Shown: piece by piece, positions 61,982 to 64,000 of the stretch
How positions within the stretch are numbered: position 1 is the first letter of the stretch
How the letters are laid out: each line of letters opens with the position of its first letter
Assembly (NCBI GenBank): GCA_030066795.1
Contig: JASJAW010000012.1
Coordinates: 62,001-126,000 of the forward strand
DNA length: 64,000 nt
Reading direction: 5' to 3'
Source of the DNA: Dinoroseobacter sp.
Lineage (GTDB): Bacteria > Pseudomonadota > Alphaproteobacteria > Rhodobacterales > Rhodobacteraceae
Notes under the pieces: generated by a model
The model's input: the letters and a program-made list of their open reading frames with translations, nothing else
Databases searched by the model: none
Told to the model about the DNA's origin: nothing
Made by a program: the position numbers and the translations under genes

Positions 61982-63296
61982 TCGGTGCATTCCTTGCTCT
62001 TGTCGCCCAGTCCCGTGCGGCCTCGAGCACAGGTTTTCCGATGTACACGATCTCGGTCAACCCATAAGCGCCACGGAAATCAAAGCGTTCCGAGTGGACG
62101 CGAGAGTTCATTGCTGCGCCCTTCCAAGCGGAGGTGACCAGCGATTGTAACCCCTCGGGCCCACAGACATAGGCCTGCGTCTTGGACGGCATGCTGCGTA
62201 CCATTTGCGTCAATCGTTCCTTGGTCAGGCGCGAGCCATCCTCATCGCTTAGAACAACCAGATGGACTTGCGGCAGGCGGGCGGCGTGGCGCTCGACATC
62301 CTCGATGCCGCCAGCGGACGCCCGGTTGCGTGTGCAATAGACCAGTGTGACCTGCGCACCTTCATCTGGCTTCATCTGTTCCAGTGCTGCGAGAAAGGGC
62401 GTGATCCCGACACCTCCCGCGACCCAAAGTTGAGCGCTGCGTGCAGCGTGAACTTGAGGTAGGAAACGGCCGACACCACGCCCCAACCGGAACGTGTCGC
62501 CCTCGGCGACGTTCCGCACAAAAGTGTCGGTCCAGTCGCCTGCGGCCCGAACAATAAACCTGCGAGACCATTCGTTTCCTCCCGCAATAGTAAAGGGATG
62601 CGCTTCCGCCCGCGCTTTGTTGAAGGCGATCGTGGCGAACTGCCCGGGACGGTAGGGGGGCAAGGGCACATCGGAGTCCAGGGTGACGTCCACCCCGCCT
62701 TCAAATGGCAAAACTTGTGACACCGTGAGCAGTCGGGTGGGCGATCTCTTTCGGAGTAGCGTCTGTATCCAGGCTATTAGTCCCACAACGGACACGACTG
62801 CCATCAGTGTCCACGGCGCCGCGCCGACCGCCAAGGGACTGGCCACAAAAAACGTGTGGTACGCCGCCAGAACAAAGATCGGTCCCATGAGCATGTGGCT
62901 GGCCTTCCAGAGATGGTAGGGAATGGCGCGAACAACCGCCGCCGCTGTCATCACGAGAAGCCCGATTGCAGCGAGTGTTCCAAAATCTTCTCCACTATCA
63001 GCAAGAACAGGTAGAACACCCGCACCGACCGATGATGCAAGGGCCCAGTGGCCTAACGCGCCGCCAAGGGCGAAAAACCCAAGCCAGCGATGCGCAACGT
63101 AGGATTTGTCAGGACCCCCCATGATCCGATCGACCGGTCTCCACCGCGCCGCAAGGGTTAGGCTGAGGGCCATCGAACTCATCGACAGAGCGCCAAGCCC
63201 GGCGGGCAAAATGTTTGCAAGGGGCACAAATGGCGCGACGAATGCGAAATGGGCCAATGCAAAGATACTGGCGATGAGAAGAGTTGATTTGTGCAT
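61962..63296 (-). CDS. Ferric-reductase-like membrane flavo-haem oxidoreductase
   Basis: A 444-aa protein. The N-terminal half has six membrane helices with His residues in conserved positions (VAHRWLGFF, ALGHWALASS, IPYHLWKASHML, LAAYHTFFVA), the ferric-reductase-like/cytochrome-b fold. The C-terminal half is a ferredoxin-NADP-reductase module: FAD site YRPGQFATIAF, AEAHPFTIAG, and NADPH site WVAGGVGITPF and YVCGPEGL. It passes electrons from NAD(P)H through FAD and haem across the membrane, to ferric iron, quinone or another acceptor. GGAGG precedes the ATG at 63296. Overlaps the response-regulator gene by 20 nt. Confidence 0.9.
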   Translation of the reverse strand: MHKSTLLIASIFALAHFAFVAPFVPLANILPAGLGALSMSSMALSLTLAARWRPVDRIMGGPDKSYVAHRWLGFFALGGALGHWALASSVGAGVLPVLADSGEDFGTLAAIGLLVMTAAAVVRAIPYHLWKASHMLMGPIFVLAAYHTFFVASPLAVGAAPWTLMAVVSVVGLIAWIQTLLRKRSPTRLLTVSQVLPFEGGVDVTLDSDVPLPPYRPGQFATIAFNKARAEAHPFTIAGGNEWSRRFIVRAAGDWTDTFVRNVAEGDTFRLGRGVGRFLPQVHAARSAQLWVAGGVGITPFLAALEQMKPDEGAQVTLVYCTRNRASAGGIEDVERHAARLPQVHLVVLSDEDGSRLTKERLTQMVRSMPSKTQAYVCGPEGLQSLVTSAWKGAAMNSRVHSERFDFRGAYGLTEIVYIGKPVLEAARDWATRARNAPNASAGT

Positions 63297-63710
63297 GAAG
63301 GCCTCCGGATTTCGATTAATGTCAAAATGGAGTCCGGAGCTCACACAGGCCTGAACTGAACTTTACAAAAATGTTCAGTAGCCGGTTTCCCGACCGCCGA
63401 TAGGAGTGTCTCTTCTTGCGTGGGCGGCTTTTTTTCAGCGCAGATTGGGCGATCAGCGCTTTGGGTGCGAAGCTGCCATCGCATGTTGCACTTTAGTTTC
63501 AGGCGAATAGCTCCGTCCCTGTCAGCAGCACCAACGTCTTGACCGACTAGTACCTCGAAAGCGTATAGGGGGTATGAGCGTGGGATAAACCCGCGCCATG
63601 GCAGGCAAATCGAGTAGACCAATGGCAATTTTTCTAATCATGGCCCTCAACAGGCCAATTCGCCGTCGTTCCGCATTCTATCTTTGGCGGCAATGGTGGC
63701 GCCGCGCGCT
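63297..63710. other. Gene-poor stretch upstream of the oxidoreductase operon
   Basis: No convincing gene. A 38-codon plus-strand frame starting ATG at 63599 and rich in Arg/Trp (ending RRRSAFYLWRQWWRRAL) is open but has no ribosome site. The minus-strand frame across the region shows no motif. The promoter of the three-gene operon should lie at about 63297-63400. Confidence 0.4.
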
Positions 63711-63896
63711 TTAAACAAAACGTTGAGCGGAAACAGCACTGACCTTTTCGTCAACTGCCTTTTCCATCCACGGGGCAGGCGTCTCCAATATTGCAGGCGT
63801 TAAATACTTGCAGGACAAGCTCCGTTCCATACCTTCGGTGCGCGCCGACGGTGTGGAGCGGTACGCGGCATACGACAAAGGCACTTTGGAGGTCAT
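63711..63896 (-). CDS. Doubtful 61-aa frame
   Basis: Encodes a 61-aa protein with end KAVDEKVSAVSAQRFV that looks protein-like in composition, but there is no strong ribosome site and no family is recognised. It could be the truncated end of a longer lost gene. Confidence 0.2.
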   Translation of the reverse strand: MTSKVPLSYAAYRSTPSARTEGMERSLSCKYLTPAILETPAPWMEKAVDEKVSAVSAQRFV

Positions 63897-64000
63897 GAAG
63901 AACTTTCACGGAGCCACACTAAGTTTCTGAGGTTTCGATATTTTGCGATCTCAGCAATTTGCTGCGCGCGCCTCTTACCACAAGAATGTGTGTATTTAGG

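Noticed and set aside
63341-63628. A 95-codon minus-strand frame upstream of the oxidoreductase operon
   Set aside because: No motif, poor start context and it covers the likely promoter of the operon.

Overview
The window reads as a piece of an alphaproteobacterial chromosome, most likely Rhodobacterales (Roseobacter/Rhodobacter group). The evidence is a class I PHA synthase with phasins and PhaR at one end, a class I lysyl-tRNA synthetase, an ETC complex I subunit of the NDUFS4 type, a short-chain fatty-acyl-CoA (ScfR-type) regulator beside a second PHA locus, many alpha-proteobacterial small proteins, and moderately high GC. It is mostly chromosomal housekeeping and metabolism with several accessory islets. 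There is one tRNA gene (Arg, anticodon TCT). I saw no rRNA, CRISPR array, complete insertion sequence or prophage.

Layout. 1-3.8 kb: phaC-phaP-phaP-phaR, with TGC-rich PhaR-type operators before both phasins and phaR. 4.1-8.2 kb (minus): a polar amino-acid ABC transporter (ATPase, binding protein, two permeases) with an intrinsic terminator inside the operon, followed by a glutamine-amidotransferase-like gene. 8.3-13.3 kb: TerB-like protein, CspA, several very small proteins, a YciA thioesterase, a small gene with a decayed copy of its own 3' end 0.9 kb downstream, and a solitary TIR/nucleoside-deoxyribosyltransferase-like gene. 13.3-24 kb: ettA, MOSC protein, secreted trypsin-like protease, nadD, a second TerB-like gene, lysK, a cytochrome-b561-like/Tat-secreted pair, dacB and a DMT exporter. 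24-35 kb: a beta-helix protein, HugZ-like protein, UspA behind an FNR-type site, a ParA ATPase behind a CtrA-type box, rhodanese, hemerythrin, sulfotransferase, FMN reductase and PAP2 phosphatase. 35-42.7 kb: a tannase-family esterase, gene remnants, two orphan genes (one abutting uvrB), uvrB, the NDUFS4-like gene and a glycosyltransferase. 42.9-52 kb: tRNA-Arg, a serine hydrolase, an HxlR regulator divergent from an NmrA-like gene, a three-gene overlapping operon (metallo-beta-lactamase fold, SnoaL-like, CrtI-like FAD oxidoreductase), and a frameshifted saccharopine-dehydrogenase-like gene. 52.4-59.7 kb: ScfR-type regulator divergent from phaB-prpE-phaA-phaC. 59.8-63.3 kb: a ferric-reductase-like oxidoreductase, response regulator and histidine kinase as one overlapping operon. 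The last 0.7 kb holds no convincing gene.

How it fits together. The window carries two PHA loci about 50 kb apart. The first is a synthase plus granule-coat module under a PHA-sensing repressor. The second is a full route from acetyl-CoA and propionate to polymer (PhaA, PhaB, PrpE, PhaC), divergent from a regulator whose family senses short-chain acyl-CoA. The most unusual structures are two places where an intact gene is followed by an unrelated gene and then by a decayed 3' copy of the first gene, a -1 frameshift lying exactly on a slippery-type heptamer, and a few strongly translated-looking micro-ORFs.

Limits: all family names come from reading the translated sequences by eye. No database search was run.
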